A DNA stretch of 7,316 bases from Nonlabens sp. (GTDB lineage: Bacteria; Bacteroidota; Bacteroidia; Flavobacteriales; Flavobacteriaceae), in NCBI GenBank assembly GCA_030731685.1, contig JANQTO010000067.1:1-7316 (forward strand), given 5' to 3'. The position numbers were made by a program, and so were the translations under genes. The notes beneath the pieces were generated by a model. The model worked only from the letters and a program-made list of their open reading frames with translations, was not told the DNA's origin and ran no database searches. Positions 1 through 6,177 of the stretch are shown in pieces (position 1 is the first letter of the stretch; every line of letters begins with the position of its first letter).

Positions 1-1151
1 GTTTGTTGCATGGCAGTCTCTACTTCTTTACCTATTACGTGCTCACCACTCGCGCTTATATAATGTTTAATCCGACCGGTAACTACGACTCTGTAAGGTG
101 CTGTACTTGTAAAGGCAATGGTATCGCCTATGTTGTAAGCCCATAGACCTGCTGTAGTAGAGATAATAAGCACGTAATTCACGCCTATCGTTACCTCGCC
201 TATTGTAAGCCTTGGCGCGTTTTCTTCAAAAAACTGATCAGCAGGAATGAACTCGTAAAAAATACCAGCGTCTAGAAGCAATAGCATGCCCTTTTCAGTA
301 CGCGTGTCTTGGTATGCAAAAAAGCCTTCACTTGCCGGGAAAAGTTCTATAGAGTCAACTTTACGCCCTATGAGCTGTTCAAATCTAGGTTTATATGGCT
401 CAAAATTAACACCGCCATAAATAAAGAGGTTGAAATCTGGAAAAACCTCACCCACTTTTTTGCCGGTGCGCTGTACGATACGTTCAAAATACATTTGCAC
501 CCAGCTAGGAATACCAGATATGACGCTCATCTTCTCAGGCAATGTTTCGTCTATTACCGCCTCAACCTTAGTTTCCCAATCTTCTATGCAGTTTGTTTCC
601 CAGGAAGGCATGCGGTTTTTCTGTAAGTAATTAGGCACGTAATGGGCGACTATACCGCTTAACCTACCCAATTGAATTCCGTTTTTGGTCTCCATTTCGG
701 GACTGCCCTGTAAAAAAATCATTTTACCATCCACAAAGTGACTGTTTCCAGTCTCATAGATATAGCTCAAAATAGCATTACGCGCCGCTTTTACGTGCTC
801 GGGCATGGATTCTTTAGTCAGCGGTATATACTTTGCACCACTAGTTGTTCCCGATGTTTTTGCAAAATAAAGTGGTTTTCCAGGCCATGTCACATCGCTT
901 TCGCCTGCAACCACACGGTCTATGAAGGGTCTTAATGCCTCATAATCGCGTACAGGCACGTGTTGCACAAAATCTTTATGGTTCTGAATTTCTTTGAAGG
1001 AGTGCGCTTTCGCGAAAGCGGTATCACTAGCAACATCCAGCAATTTCTGAAATACTTTTTCCTGAGCAGCCACAGGATTTTTTGCCCATCGTTGTGTTTG
1101 TTTATGGACAATACTGGCAAAAACACGAGCAGCAATAGACTTTACGGACAT
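1..1151 (-). CDS. GH3 family protein (acyl-adenylate amide synthetase-like), C-terminus cut off by the window edge
   Basis: The frame stays open leftward from the ATG at 1149-1151 to base 3, giving 383 codons. Bacterial GH3 proteins are about 500 residues, so roughly 120 C-terminal residues lie outside the window. GH3 enzymes belong to the adenylate-forming superfamily; plant members activate jasmonate or auxin with ATP and conjugate it to amino acids. The substrate of the bacterial homologues is not known to me. Visible motifs are the ATP-binding loop TSGTTSGAKYIPLT (residues 99-112), the second nucleotide motif ASEGFF (273-278), LWAYNIGD (336-343), and the hinge into the C-terminal domain, VTGRIKHYISASGEHV (357-372). 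There is no signal peptide or membrane segment, so it is probably cytoplasmic. The start codon shares one base with the stop of the upstream M23 gene, so translation is probably coupled and transcription shared. Residues 45-49 (AFAKA) are encoded by a 16-bp palindrome where I would expect an FGK-type sequence in this family. The family call is firm; the function is open. Confidence 0.95.
   Translation of the reverse strand, partial: MSVKSIAARVFASIVHKQTQRWAKNPVAAQEKVFQKLLDVASDTAFAKAHSFKEIQNHKDFVQHVPVRDYEALRPFIDRVVAGESDVTWPGKPLYFAKTSGTTSGAKYIPLTKESMPEHVKAARNAILSYIYETGNSHFVDGKMIFLQGSPEMETKNGIQLGRLSGIVAHYVPNYLQKNRMPSWETNCIEDWETKVEAVIDETLPEKMSVISGIPSWVQMYFERIVQRTGKKVGEVFPDFNLFIYGGVNFEPYKPRFEQLIGRKVDSIELFPASEGFFAYQDTRTEKGMLLLLDAGIFYEFIPADQFFEENAPRLTIGEVTIGVNYVLIISTTAGLWAYNIGDTIAFTSTAPYRVVVTGRIKHYISASGEHVIGKEVETAMQQ
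1005..1020. repeat. 16-bp perfect palindrome, copy 1 (inside the GH3 gene)
   Basis: CGCTTTCGCGAAAGCG equals its own reverse complement. The flanking bases (G at 1004, G at 1021) do not extend the symmetry. On the coding (minus) strand it reads GCT TTC GCG AAA GCG, giving AFAKA at GH3 residues 45-49. The same 16 bases occur in pgk in the same frame. One occurrence would be unremarkable; two in 7.3 kb suggest an iterated element. Confidence 0.95.
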
Positions 1152-2011
1152 TACTCGAAATTAATAAAGTTAACGGGATTCAACGGGTAGCCATCGTTCC
1201 AAAGCTCAAAATGAAGGTGCGGTCCTGTGGTGAACTCACCCGTATTTCCTACACTACCTATCACCTCGCCGGCACGCACTTGGTCGTTTTGGCCCTTATT
1301 GAGCTGATACATGTGTTTATAGACGGTGAGTAAACCGTTTGCATGCTCTATGAGCATGGTATAACCGGTTTCACTAGCCCAGCTGGAAAATATCACTGTA
1401 CCGTCTGCAGCGGCTTTTACGGGACGACCCGTTTGTGCGACTATATCAACGGCATAGTGCTTAATTTTAGGGTTAAAGCCGTCAGATATACTACCTTTAA
1501 GAGGTGGGAAAAATACAAATTTAGTTTTGGCTGTTGCGCCAGCTGTCACGCTAAACGCGTCCTCACGCTTCACTTCTTTGCGTAGTTCTAAATCTTCTTT
1601 AATGGGTTTTAAGGAAATGTTACCTTTATCAACTTCGGCTTTTGCGACGCTGTCTATTTTCTCATATTCTTTTGTAGAAATGTCGCCTTTGAGTACTTGC
1701 TTAATACGGTCATACTGCTGATTATTGAGCGCGAGCTGCTGTTTTAGGGAGTCTGTTTCTTTAACGAGCGTGGCACTTTCCCGTCTCAACTGGCTGCTAG
1801 AATATCCTGGAATAAACTCACGCAGTGAGGTAAACGCAATGAGTACAGTCGTTAAGGCTATTAAAGAAACGGCGCTCAAACAAGTGACAACGAAAACGTT
1901 GAGCCTATTTAGCTTGAGGCTAAAACGCTCTTCAAAGGTATTATCGTTGAGAATAATTAACCTGTAATTATGTCTCCACTTGCCTTTTTTAACTCTTTTC
2001 TTCTTTGCCAT
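1151..2011 (-). CDS. Membrane-anchored M23 (LytM/MepM-type) peptidoglycan endopeptidase
   Basis: This 286-residue protein probably cuts peptide cross-links in peptidoglycan. It begins with a strongly basic cytoplasmic tail (1-36), followed by one membrane segment (about 37-61). A short coiled-coil-like stretch (about 72-107) and a linker lead to a C-terminal zinc peptidase domain (about 165-286). The full LytM active site is visible: zinc ligands H185 and D189 (HYAVD) and H267, with catalytic H233 (YKHM) and H265 (the HLH of GPHLHFEL). It is therefore probably an active enzyme, unlike the degenerate EnvC/NlpD activators. With no cleavable signal, the domain should face the periplasm on an inner-membrane anchor. 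The ATG at 2011 follows a TATCTTTG box at 2036-2029 by 17 bases and has no Shine-Dalgarno sequence. Its stop overlaps the GH3 start by one base, so it is the first gene of a two-gene unit divergent from tatA. The exact bond cut cannot be read from the sequence. Confidence 0.95.
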   Translation of the reverse strand: MAKKKRVKKGKWRHNYRLIILNDNTFEERFSLKLNRLNVFVVTCLSAVSLIALTTVLIAFTSLREFIPGYSSSQLRRESATLVKETDSLKQQLALNNQQYDRIKQVLKGDISTKEYEKIDSVAKAEVDKGNISLKPIKEDLELRKEVKREDAFSVTAGATAKTKFVFFPPLKGSISDGFNPKIKHYAVDIVAQTGRPVKAAADGTVIFSSWASETGYTMLIEHANGLLTVYKHMYQLNKGQNDQVRAGEVIGSVGNTGEFTTGPHLHFELWNDGYPLNPVNFINFE

Positions 2012-2028
2012 AAACTGTAAACGTTCTA

Positions 2029-2036
2029 CAAAGATA
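2029..2036 (-). promoter_or_regulatory. Bacteroidota-type -7 box upstream of the M23 gene
   Basis: On the minus strand this reads TATCTTTG, an exact match to the Bacteroidota sigma-A -7 consensus TAnnTTTG. It ends 17 bases before the M23 ATG. If transcription begins about 5-7 bases downstream, the leader would be only about 11-12 bases. No TTG is visible at the usual -33 distance, so the call rests on the -7 box and its position. Confidence 0.6.
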
Positions 2037-2040
2037 AAAT

Positions 2041-2050
2041 ATTAAGTGCT
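2041..2050 (+). repeat. 10-bp direct repeat, copy 1, in the M23/tatA control region
   Basis: ATTAAGTGCT occurs here and again at 2102-2111, in the same orientation, 61 bp apart start to start. This copy lies just upstream of the M23 -7 box. It could be an operator half-site pair, but ten bases is short and no regulator can be named. Confidence 0.45.
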
Positions 2051-2101
2051 GTGGTGGTTATTTTAAGAGTTACATAAGAATAGCTGCATAATGACGTTGT
2101 A

Positions 2102-2111
2102 ATTAAGTGCT
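2102..2111 (+). repeat. 10-bp direct repeat, copy 2, in the M23/tatA control region
   Basis: This is the second copy of ATTAAGTGCT (first at 2041-2050). It ends 29 bases before the tatA -7 box. Each copy is thus upstream of one of the two divergent promoters, which would fit a shared regulatory site or may be chance. Confidence 0.45.
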
Positions 2112-2140
2112 TTACGAGCGGCTAGTTATTGTGCTTATCG

Positions 2141-2148
2141 TATCTTTG
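2141..2148 (+). promoter_or_regulatory. Bacteroidota-type -7 box upstream of tatA
   Basis: TATCTTTG matches TAnnTTTG exactly and is identical to the box driving the divergent M23 gene. It ends 21 bases before the ATG at 2170, predicting a leader of about 15 bases. The only nearby TTG (2129-2131) is 9 bases away, too close for a normal -33 element. The box lies downstream of the GTG at 2107, which argues against that longer start for tatA. Confidence 0.6.
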
Positions 2149-2169
2149 TACACTTTAAATGATAGCATA

Positions 2170-2367
2170 ATGGTAGCAAGTTTTTTTTTAGGAATGCCTG
2201 GATACGGAAGCGTGATTCTAGTGGTTGTGGTTGTTTTACTCCTTTTTGGTGGTAAAAAAATCCCTGAGCTTATGCGCGGTTTAGGTGGTGGAATCAAAGA
2301 ATTCAAAAACGCCTCTAAAGACGATGATTCAAAAGACGAAATCAAAAAAGAGGACGATAAGTTCTAA
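2170..2367 (+). CDS. tatA: Sec-independent translocase subunit TatA (TatA/E family)
   Basis: This 65-residue protein is a small TatA, the pore-forming component that moves folded twin-arginine substrates across the inner membrane. It has a short periplasmic N-terminus, one very hydrophobic membrane helix (about 14-26) and the FG hinge at 26-27. The amphipathic helix starts KKIPEL and runs to about residue 47. A charged tail carries the acidic cluster DDDSKDE (51-57). Length is below the 89 residues of E. coli TatA, as I recall for Bacteroidota TatA. The FGGKK hinge and lack of a long C-terminal helix favour TatA over TatB. I chose the ATG at 2170 because the frame upstream to the GTG at 2107 spans the promoter box and would add a second hydrophobic stretch unlike the family. 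It is transcribed alone and ends in a strong terminator. No tatC is in the window, so the receptor subunit must be encoded elsewhere. Confidence 0.94.
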   Translation: MVASFFLGMPGYGSVILVVVVVLLLFGGKKIPELMRGLGGGIKEFKNASKDDDSKDEIKKEDDKF

Positions 2368-2388
2368 CCCAACTCTTTTCACAGATAC

Positions 2389-2426
2389 AAAAAGCCCGAT
2401 TTCTTGATAGAAATCGGGCTTTTTTT
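2389..2426. terminator. Bidirectional intrinsic terminator between convergent tatA and the DUF4837 gene
   Basis: A perfect 10-bp stem pairs 2394-2403 (GCCCGATTTC) with 2410-2419 (GAAATCGGGC) around the 6-base loop TTGATA. Five A:T pairs extend it (2389-2393 with 2420-2424). Rightward it ends in seven T (2420-2426), serving tatA, whose stop is at 2365-2367. Leftward the five A at 2389-2393 give a shorter U-tract, serving the DUF4837 gene, whose stop is at 2453-2451. Confidence 0.93.
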
Positions 2427-2450
2427 GTGGGGTTAGAAGTTGTCGGAGAT

Positions 2451-3419
2451 TTATTTATCAATAAACTCAATACTCTTCAATATAGCCTCTAGCTCAAACA
2501 TATAGTTGCGCTGCTCTGAATTTGGTGCGCTCACATAGCCCTCGGCAATGAGCCAGTTTTTCTTTTTAGGATTGTAAATAGCATAGTTTACAAACGGTCC
2601 AGCCATGAACATGTTCTTTACTTCCCAAGTTCCCTTAGTTTCATAAGCAAACTGTCCAGCTACTGCAACTTCATGCAAATAAGGTGAGAACATGGGTTCT
2701 GTTTGAAAAACGCCTGGTTCGTTTACCTCTATCTTTTTACCGCCTACAGAGTCTCTAACCCTAACAATTTGCGAAACGACGCTAGAATCTCGCTGTATGG
2801 CTTCTAACGGCACCTCGTAGAACATAAGGTCCATAGTCCCTTCGGCAATGGTTTTGCGTATCCATAAAAAGTCTTTTTCTGTCTTTGCGTAGCGAAATGC
2901 CTTTGGAATCACGATAGATATGCCCAGCTGTTCTTCAAATGGTTTTGCATCCATACGCACCTTTTCCATAAGACGCTGCTTTTCAGTAATCTCTGCGGTG
3001 GTGAGAACCTCGATAATATTACTAGCATTTTGTCCTATTAAACGAGCAAGAGCTGTTTGATTTGGAGCTGTAATAACGACTCCTGTTTGTGGGTTTGCGT
3101 ATGCATCTTTTCTTATGGAAACACTTTCTTTTTTACCTAGCTGCACAAATATGTAGTTGCGAGACTTTTTGAGAAGACCTTCAAAAGACGCTGGTTTGAT
3201 TTGGTTTAACGTGAAAACAGGTTCGTCACGTATCAAGCCGTCGACGGGTTTTGCCAAATTATTGCGCAATGTGTCTCCTACTGCGCCTTCCCATAAATCA
3301 TTCTCTACAACAATAACAACATCTTTTATTTTTCCTATGCTATCTACCACGGTAATAGCAGCGTCGTCACAACTAACAAGGTTAAAGCAAACAGCAAGGG
3401 CAAGTATGTACTTTTTCAT
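2451..3419 (-). CDS. DUF4837 family lipoprotein
   Basis: I recognise this 322-residue protein as DUF4837, a family of unknown function typical of Bacteroidota. It begins with a short lipoprotein signal peptide: MKK, a hydrophobic core, then LVSC with the lipidated cysteine at residue 17. The two residues after it are Asp-Asp. In Bacteroidota, acidic residues close to the lipidated cysteine can form part of a surface-export signal, so cell-surface exposure is possible, but two acidic residues alone are weak evidence. The mature part has no membrane segment and no catalytic motif that I can identify. It is the last gene of the pgk operon: its ATG lies five bases after the stop of the lytic transglycosylase gene, so the two are probably co-transcribed. 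The pairing with a peptidoglycan enzyme suggests an envelope role, which is inference only. Its stop is followed by the shared terminator. Confidence 0.9.
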   Translation of the reverse strand: MKKYILALAVCFNLVSCDDAAITVVDSIGKIKDVVIVVENDLWEGAVGDTLRNNLAKPVDGLIRDEPVFTLNQIKPASFEGLLKKSRNYIFVQLGKKESVSIRKDAYANPQTGVVITAPNQTALARLIGQNASNIIEVLTTAEITEKQRLMEKVRMDAKPFEEQLGISIVIPKAFRYAKTEKDFLWIRKTIAEGTMDLMFYEVPLEAIQRDSSVVSQIVRVRDSVGGKKIEVNEPGVFQTEPMFSPYLHEVAVAGQFAYETKGTWEVKNMFMAGPFVNYAIYNPKKKNWLIAEGYVSAPNSEQRNYMFELEAILKSIEFIDK

Positions 3420-3424
3420 AGATT

Positions 3425-4912
3425 TTATGATAATCGCAGTTTAACACCAGGTTTTAGGTCCTTCACCTGCGGATTCAATTTTTTAATCACTACAATAGTC
3501 AAGCCATATTTTCTAGCTATTTTCCAGTAACTGTCTCCACCTTTAACCGTGTAGGTTTTAGGAGCCTTTGCATCTTTACTTCCAGAAACAGCACCGTTTT
3601 TTGAGTGTATGGCAAGTTTTTGACCTACTTTAAGGTTATTTCCCTTTAGGTTATTCCATGCTCTAATCTCGCTTACGCCCACGTCGTAACGCTCAGCGAT
3701 TTTTCCAAGATAATCACCGTTTCGTACTGTGTATTCCAAACGTTGTGTAGAAGATTTTTTTGAGGGAGCACTTGTTGCTGCAAGTGCTGTAACTTCGGTT
3801 TCAACAGGTTCTGCTGGCTTGGGGCCTTTTGGGTCGGCAAATACATAAGCCTCTTCTTCACTCATAATAAAGGTCGTAGCGGCCTGTCTAGGTAAGCGTA
3901 GAAAATTTTGCTTTCCTGGAATTACGGGTATAATATCGAGCTTGTAACTTGGATTTAAGAACTGTAAAGTTTCAAGGTCTTCTTCAACAAACTGAGCAAC
4001 CTTTTCTAGGGAAACCATATTTTTCACTAGAATGGTATCTGTTTCTATATGCTTATAGTTTGTAGCACCTGGCTTGTAACCGTGCGCGGCGGCATATTGA
4101 TAAATATACATAGTAGCCTGAAAAGCAGGTACATAGTTTGCTGTTTCACGAGGCAAATACTTACGTAGTTCCCAGTAGTTTGTAGAACCACCACTGCGTT
4201 TAATCGCCTTATTCACATTTCCCGGTCCACAATTATATGCGGCAAGGGCAAGGTTCCAATCGCCGTACATATCATAGAGAACGCGTAAATATTTACAAGC
4301 AGCCTCTGTAGATTTTACAGGGTCCATGCGCTCATCAACATAACTCGTAACATCAAGCTCATAATTGCGGCCCGTGGCATACATGAACTGCCATAAGCCC
4401 GCTGCACCCATACGGCTCTTAATACGCGGATTTAAGGAACTTTCTATAATAGCTAGGTATTTCATCTCCAGCGGTATGTCGTACTTATCAAGGGTAGCCT
4501 CAATCATGGGAAAGTAGTAATCGCTCAAGGTCATTACTTGTTCCACGTAGGTAGTATTGCGCTTGAGATATTTTGCAATAACACCTTCGAGAATAATGTT
4601 ATACTCTATATCAAAAGGTGTACTAGCATTTAAAGCTATTAACCGCTCTTTTAACACATCTGTTTCTACTGTTTTTTCAAATACAATAGAGTCATTGTTA
4701 CTAATGATTTCATCATGCATGTAATTGAAGAGGTCGTTATCATTTAGGGCTGCCTGGAGTTTTTCATCAAGCTCGTCTAAAAAACGAATTTTTGTAGAGT
4801 CTCTTTTTACATTTGAGGCAACATCAATCAATACTTGACTGCTTGCGGTGCTGCACAGCGTACACACCCCTAAAAAAAGCCATAGATTACGGGCCAAAGC
4901 TCTATTTATCAT
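3425..4912 (-). CDS. mltD: MltD-type membrane-bound/secreted lytic murein transglycosylase with LysM repeats
   Basis: This 495-residue protein should cleave the glycan backbone of peptidoglycan with formation of 1,6-anhydromuramic acid. A signal peptide covers about residues 1-25, with probable cleavage at ASS/Q. No valid lipobox is present, although Cys17 and Cys20 lie in the signal; E. coli MltD is a lipoprotein, so this one may instead be periplasmic. The family 1 transglycosylase domain (about 130-270) shows catalytic Glu157 in AIIESSLNP, then GAAGLWQF (169-176) and ALAAYNCGPGNV (222-233). A degenerate LysM-like segment follows (about 288-342), then a Pro/Ser/Thr-rich linker (about 361-391). 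Two LysM modules end the protein (about 393-436 and 453-495), giving peptidoglycan binding. The ATG at 4912 lies nine bases after the pgk stop, and the DUF4837 gene follows within five bases, so it is the middle gene of a tight operon. All catalytic motifs are intact. Confidence 0.95.
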   Translation of the reverse strand: MINRALARNLWLFLGVCTLCSTASSQVLIDVASNVKRDSTKIRFLDELDEKLQAALNDNDLFNYMHDEIISNNDSIVFEKTVETDVLKERLIALNASTPFDIEYNIILEGVIAKYLKRNTTYVEQVMTLSDYYFPMIEATLDKYDIPLEMKYLAIIESSLNPRIKSRMGAAGLWQFMYATGRNYELDVTSYVDERMDPVKSTEAACKYLRVLYDMYGDWNLALAAYNCGPGNVNKAIKRSGGSTNYWELRKYLPRETANYVPAFQATMYIYQYAAAHGYKPGATNYKHIETDTILVKNMVSLEKVAQFVEEDLETLQFLNPSYKLDIIPVIPGKQNFLRLPRQAATTFIMSEEEAYVFADPKGPKPAEPVETEVTALAATSAPSKKSSTQRLEYTVRNGDYLGKIAERYDVGVSEIRAWNNLKGNNLKVGQKLAIHSKNGAVSGSKDAKAPKTYTVKGGDSYWKIARKYGLTIVVIKKLNPQVKDLKPGVKLRLS

Positions 4913-4921
4913 TCTGTTTCT

Positions 4922-6103
4922 TTAATCGTTAATTGCAGCGATACCAGGTAATATGCTACCTTCTAACATTTCTAGCATAGCGCCACCACCTGTAGAAACG
5001 TAACTTACTTTATGTTCAAAGCCAAATTGCTTAACAGCAGCAACACTATCACCACCACCTACCAGTGAGAACGCACCGTTTTTTGTGGCCTCGGCAACTG
5101 CATCGCCTAGCGCGATGGTTCCATGTGCAAACGGCTCCATTTCAAAAACACCAGCTGGTCCGTTCCATAATATGGTTTTGGCATTTACAATAACGTTCTT
5201 AAGTATTTCACGCGATTTAGGACCTATGTCCAGACCCATCCAGCCGTCTGGAATATTGTCTATTGCAGCAACGTCGCGTGTTGCATTTTCTGAAAAATCG
5301 TTTGCAGTAATGACATCTACTGGAAGGTGTATGCGTGTATTTTTCTCTTTGGCCTGCTCCATAATACTAAGAGCAAGTTCCATTTTATCGTCCTCAACCA
5401 GCGAGTTTCCGATGGAACCGCCCTGTGCTTTAATAAACGTGTAGGCCATACCTCCTACAATGATTAAGTCATCTACTTTATCTAAAATATTTTCTATGAT
5501 GGTAATTTTAGAAGAAACCTTTGCTCCGCCTAGTATAGCAGCGAGTGGTCGCTCTGGAGTGTCCATTACCTTGTTCAAACTTTCTATTTCGCGAGACATG
5601 AGGTGTCCAAAACATTTGTTATCAAAATATTGTGCAATTACAGCAGTAGACGCATGAGCTCTGTGTGCCGTTCCAAATGCATCATTAACATAAACGTCTG
5701 CTAGTTGCGATAACGCTTTCGCGAAAGCGTGGTCACCAGCTTCTTCTTCCTCATAAAAACGCAAATTTTCAAGGAGCAAAACTTCACCAGGCTGTAGAGC
5801 CGCAGCGGCATTTTCAACGGCTTCACCTTTACAATCGTCTATAAATTTCACAGAAACACCCAAAATAGATGATACCGTATCTACAATATGAGACAGTGAA
5901 AACTGGTCGTCCTTGCCCTTAGGTCGCCCCAAGTGTGACATGAGAATAACGGCACCACCTTTTTCTAAAATATCGCTTATTGTGTCTTTTGCAGCTACGA
6001 TGCGAGTCGTGTCTGTTACGTTAAAATGCTCGTCTAGAGGCACATTAAAATCTACACGTACGAGTGCTTTCTTATTTTTAAATTCTATTTGATTCATGGT
6101 CAT
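4922..6103 (-). CDS. pgk: Phosphoglycerate kinase
   Basis: Pgk is the cytoplasmic glycolytic enzyme that transfers the phosphate of 1,3-bisphosphoglycerate to ADP; it runs in reverse in gluconeogenesis. From the chosen start the protein has 393 residues, the normal bacterial length. Substrate-side motifs are RVDFNVPL (16-23), R34, SHLGRP (56-61), LENLRF (111-116) and [13 protein letters not shown] (140-152). Nucleotide-side motifs are GGAKVS (192-197), WNGPAGVFE (313-321), GGGDS (349-353) and STGGGA (370-375). I chose the ATG at 6103 because MTMNQIEF aligns with the usual flavobacterial N-terminus; the ATG at 6097 is a close alternative. A TTG at 6127 in the same frame is rejected because it overlaps the promoter box. 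It is the first gene of the pgk-mltD-DUF4837 operon and divergent from holB. Residues 126-130 (AFAKA) are encoded by the repeated palindrome. Confidence 0.98.
   Translation of the reverse strand: MTMNQIEFKNKKALVRVDFNVPLDEHFNVTDTTRIVAAKDTISDILEKGGAVILMSHLGRPKGKDDQFSLSHIVDTVSSILGVSVKFIDDCKGEAVENAAAALQPGEVLLLENLRFYEEEEAGDHAFAKALSQLADVYVNDAFGTAHRAHASTAVIAQYFDNKCFGHLMSREIESLNKVMDTPERPLAAILGGAKVSSKITIIENILDKVDDLIIVGGMAYTFIKAQGGSIGNSLVEDDKMELALSIMEQAKEKNTRIHLPVDVITANDFSENATRDVAAIDNIPDGWMGLDIGPKSREILKNVIVNAKTILWNGPAGVFEMEPFAHGTIALGDAVAEATKNGAFSLVGGGDSVAAVKQFGFEHKVSYVSTGGGAMLEMLEGSILPGIAAIND
5713..5730. repeat. 18-bp perfect palindrome, copy 2 (inside pgk)
   Basis: ACGCTTTCGCGAAAGCGT is self-complementary. 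Its inner 16 bases are identical to the palindrome at 1005-1020. On the coding (minus) strand it again reads GCT TTC GCG AAA GCG, giving AFAKA at Pgk residues 126-130, just before [11 protein letters not shown]. Many Pgk proteins have an FAKK-like stretch here, so the protein tolerates it easily. Confidence 0.95.
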
Positions 6104-6124
6104 GGCAAAAAAATTATGAGACCA

Positions 6125-6132
6125 CAAATATA
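6125..6132 (-). promoter_or_regulatory. Bacteroidota-type -7 box upstream of pgk
   Basis: The minus strand reads TATATTTG, an exact TAnnTTTG match. It ends 21 bases before the ATG at 6103, so the leader would be about 15 bases. No TTG is seen at the usual -33 distance. It should drive the whole pgk-mltD-DUF4837 operon, since no other promoter fits in the 9- and 5-base gaps. Confidence 0.6.
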
Positions 6133-6165
6133 GGTGTATTGTTTTTTACATGGTTTGAGTCACTC

Positions 6166-6173
6166 TATATTTG
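6166..6173 (+). promoter_or_regulatory. Bacteroidota-type -7 box directly upstream of holB
   Basis: TATATTTG matches TAnnTTTG exactly and ends only four bases before the holB ATG at 6178. A TTG at 6139-6141 could be the -33 element, but its 24-base spacer is slightly long. If this is the true promoter, transcription would begin at or next to the start codon, giving a leaderless or nearly leaderless message. Confidence 0.55.
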
Positions 6174-6177
6174 CAGC

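Noticed and set aside
309..1190. Several rightward open frames opposite the GH3 gene, and a leftward one at 932-1135.
   Set aside because: They are shadows of a confidently identified gene, with no family resemblance or plausible composition of their own.
2107..2169. Longer tatA start at the GTG at 2107, adding 21 residues.
   Set aside because: It spans the TATCTTTG box and would put a second hydrophobic stretch before the TatA helix, unlike the family.
3673..3861. A leftward frame rich in Gln, Leu and Pro overlapping the mltD linker.
   Set aside because: It is an alternative frame across the low-complexity linker between the catalytic and LysM regions; its composition comes from that linker.
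4862..4864. Cys17 or Cys20 of the MltD protein as a lipidation site.
   Set aside because: The preceding residues (LGV before Cys17, CTL before Cys20) do not fit a lipobox, and a standard cleavage site follows at ASS/Q.
5085..5657. Rightward open frames of 119 and 65 codons opposite pgk.
   Set aside because: They are antisense to a highly conserved enzyme and their Ser/Ile-rich composition is that of a complement frame.
6104..6127. Longer pgk start at the TTG at 6127, adding eight residues before the ATG at 6103.
   Set aside because: The TTG forms the end of the TATATTTG promoter box, so it would not be within the message, and the extra residues do not fit the Pgk N-terminus.
6139..6177. Longer holB start at the TTG at 6139.
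   Set aside because: It lies upstream of the promoter box and adds thirteen residues unrelated to the delta-prime N-terminus.
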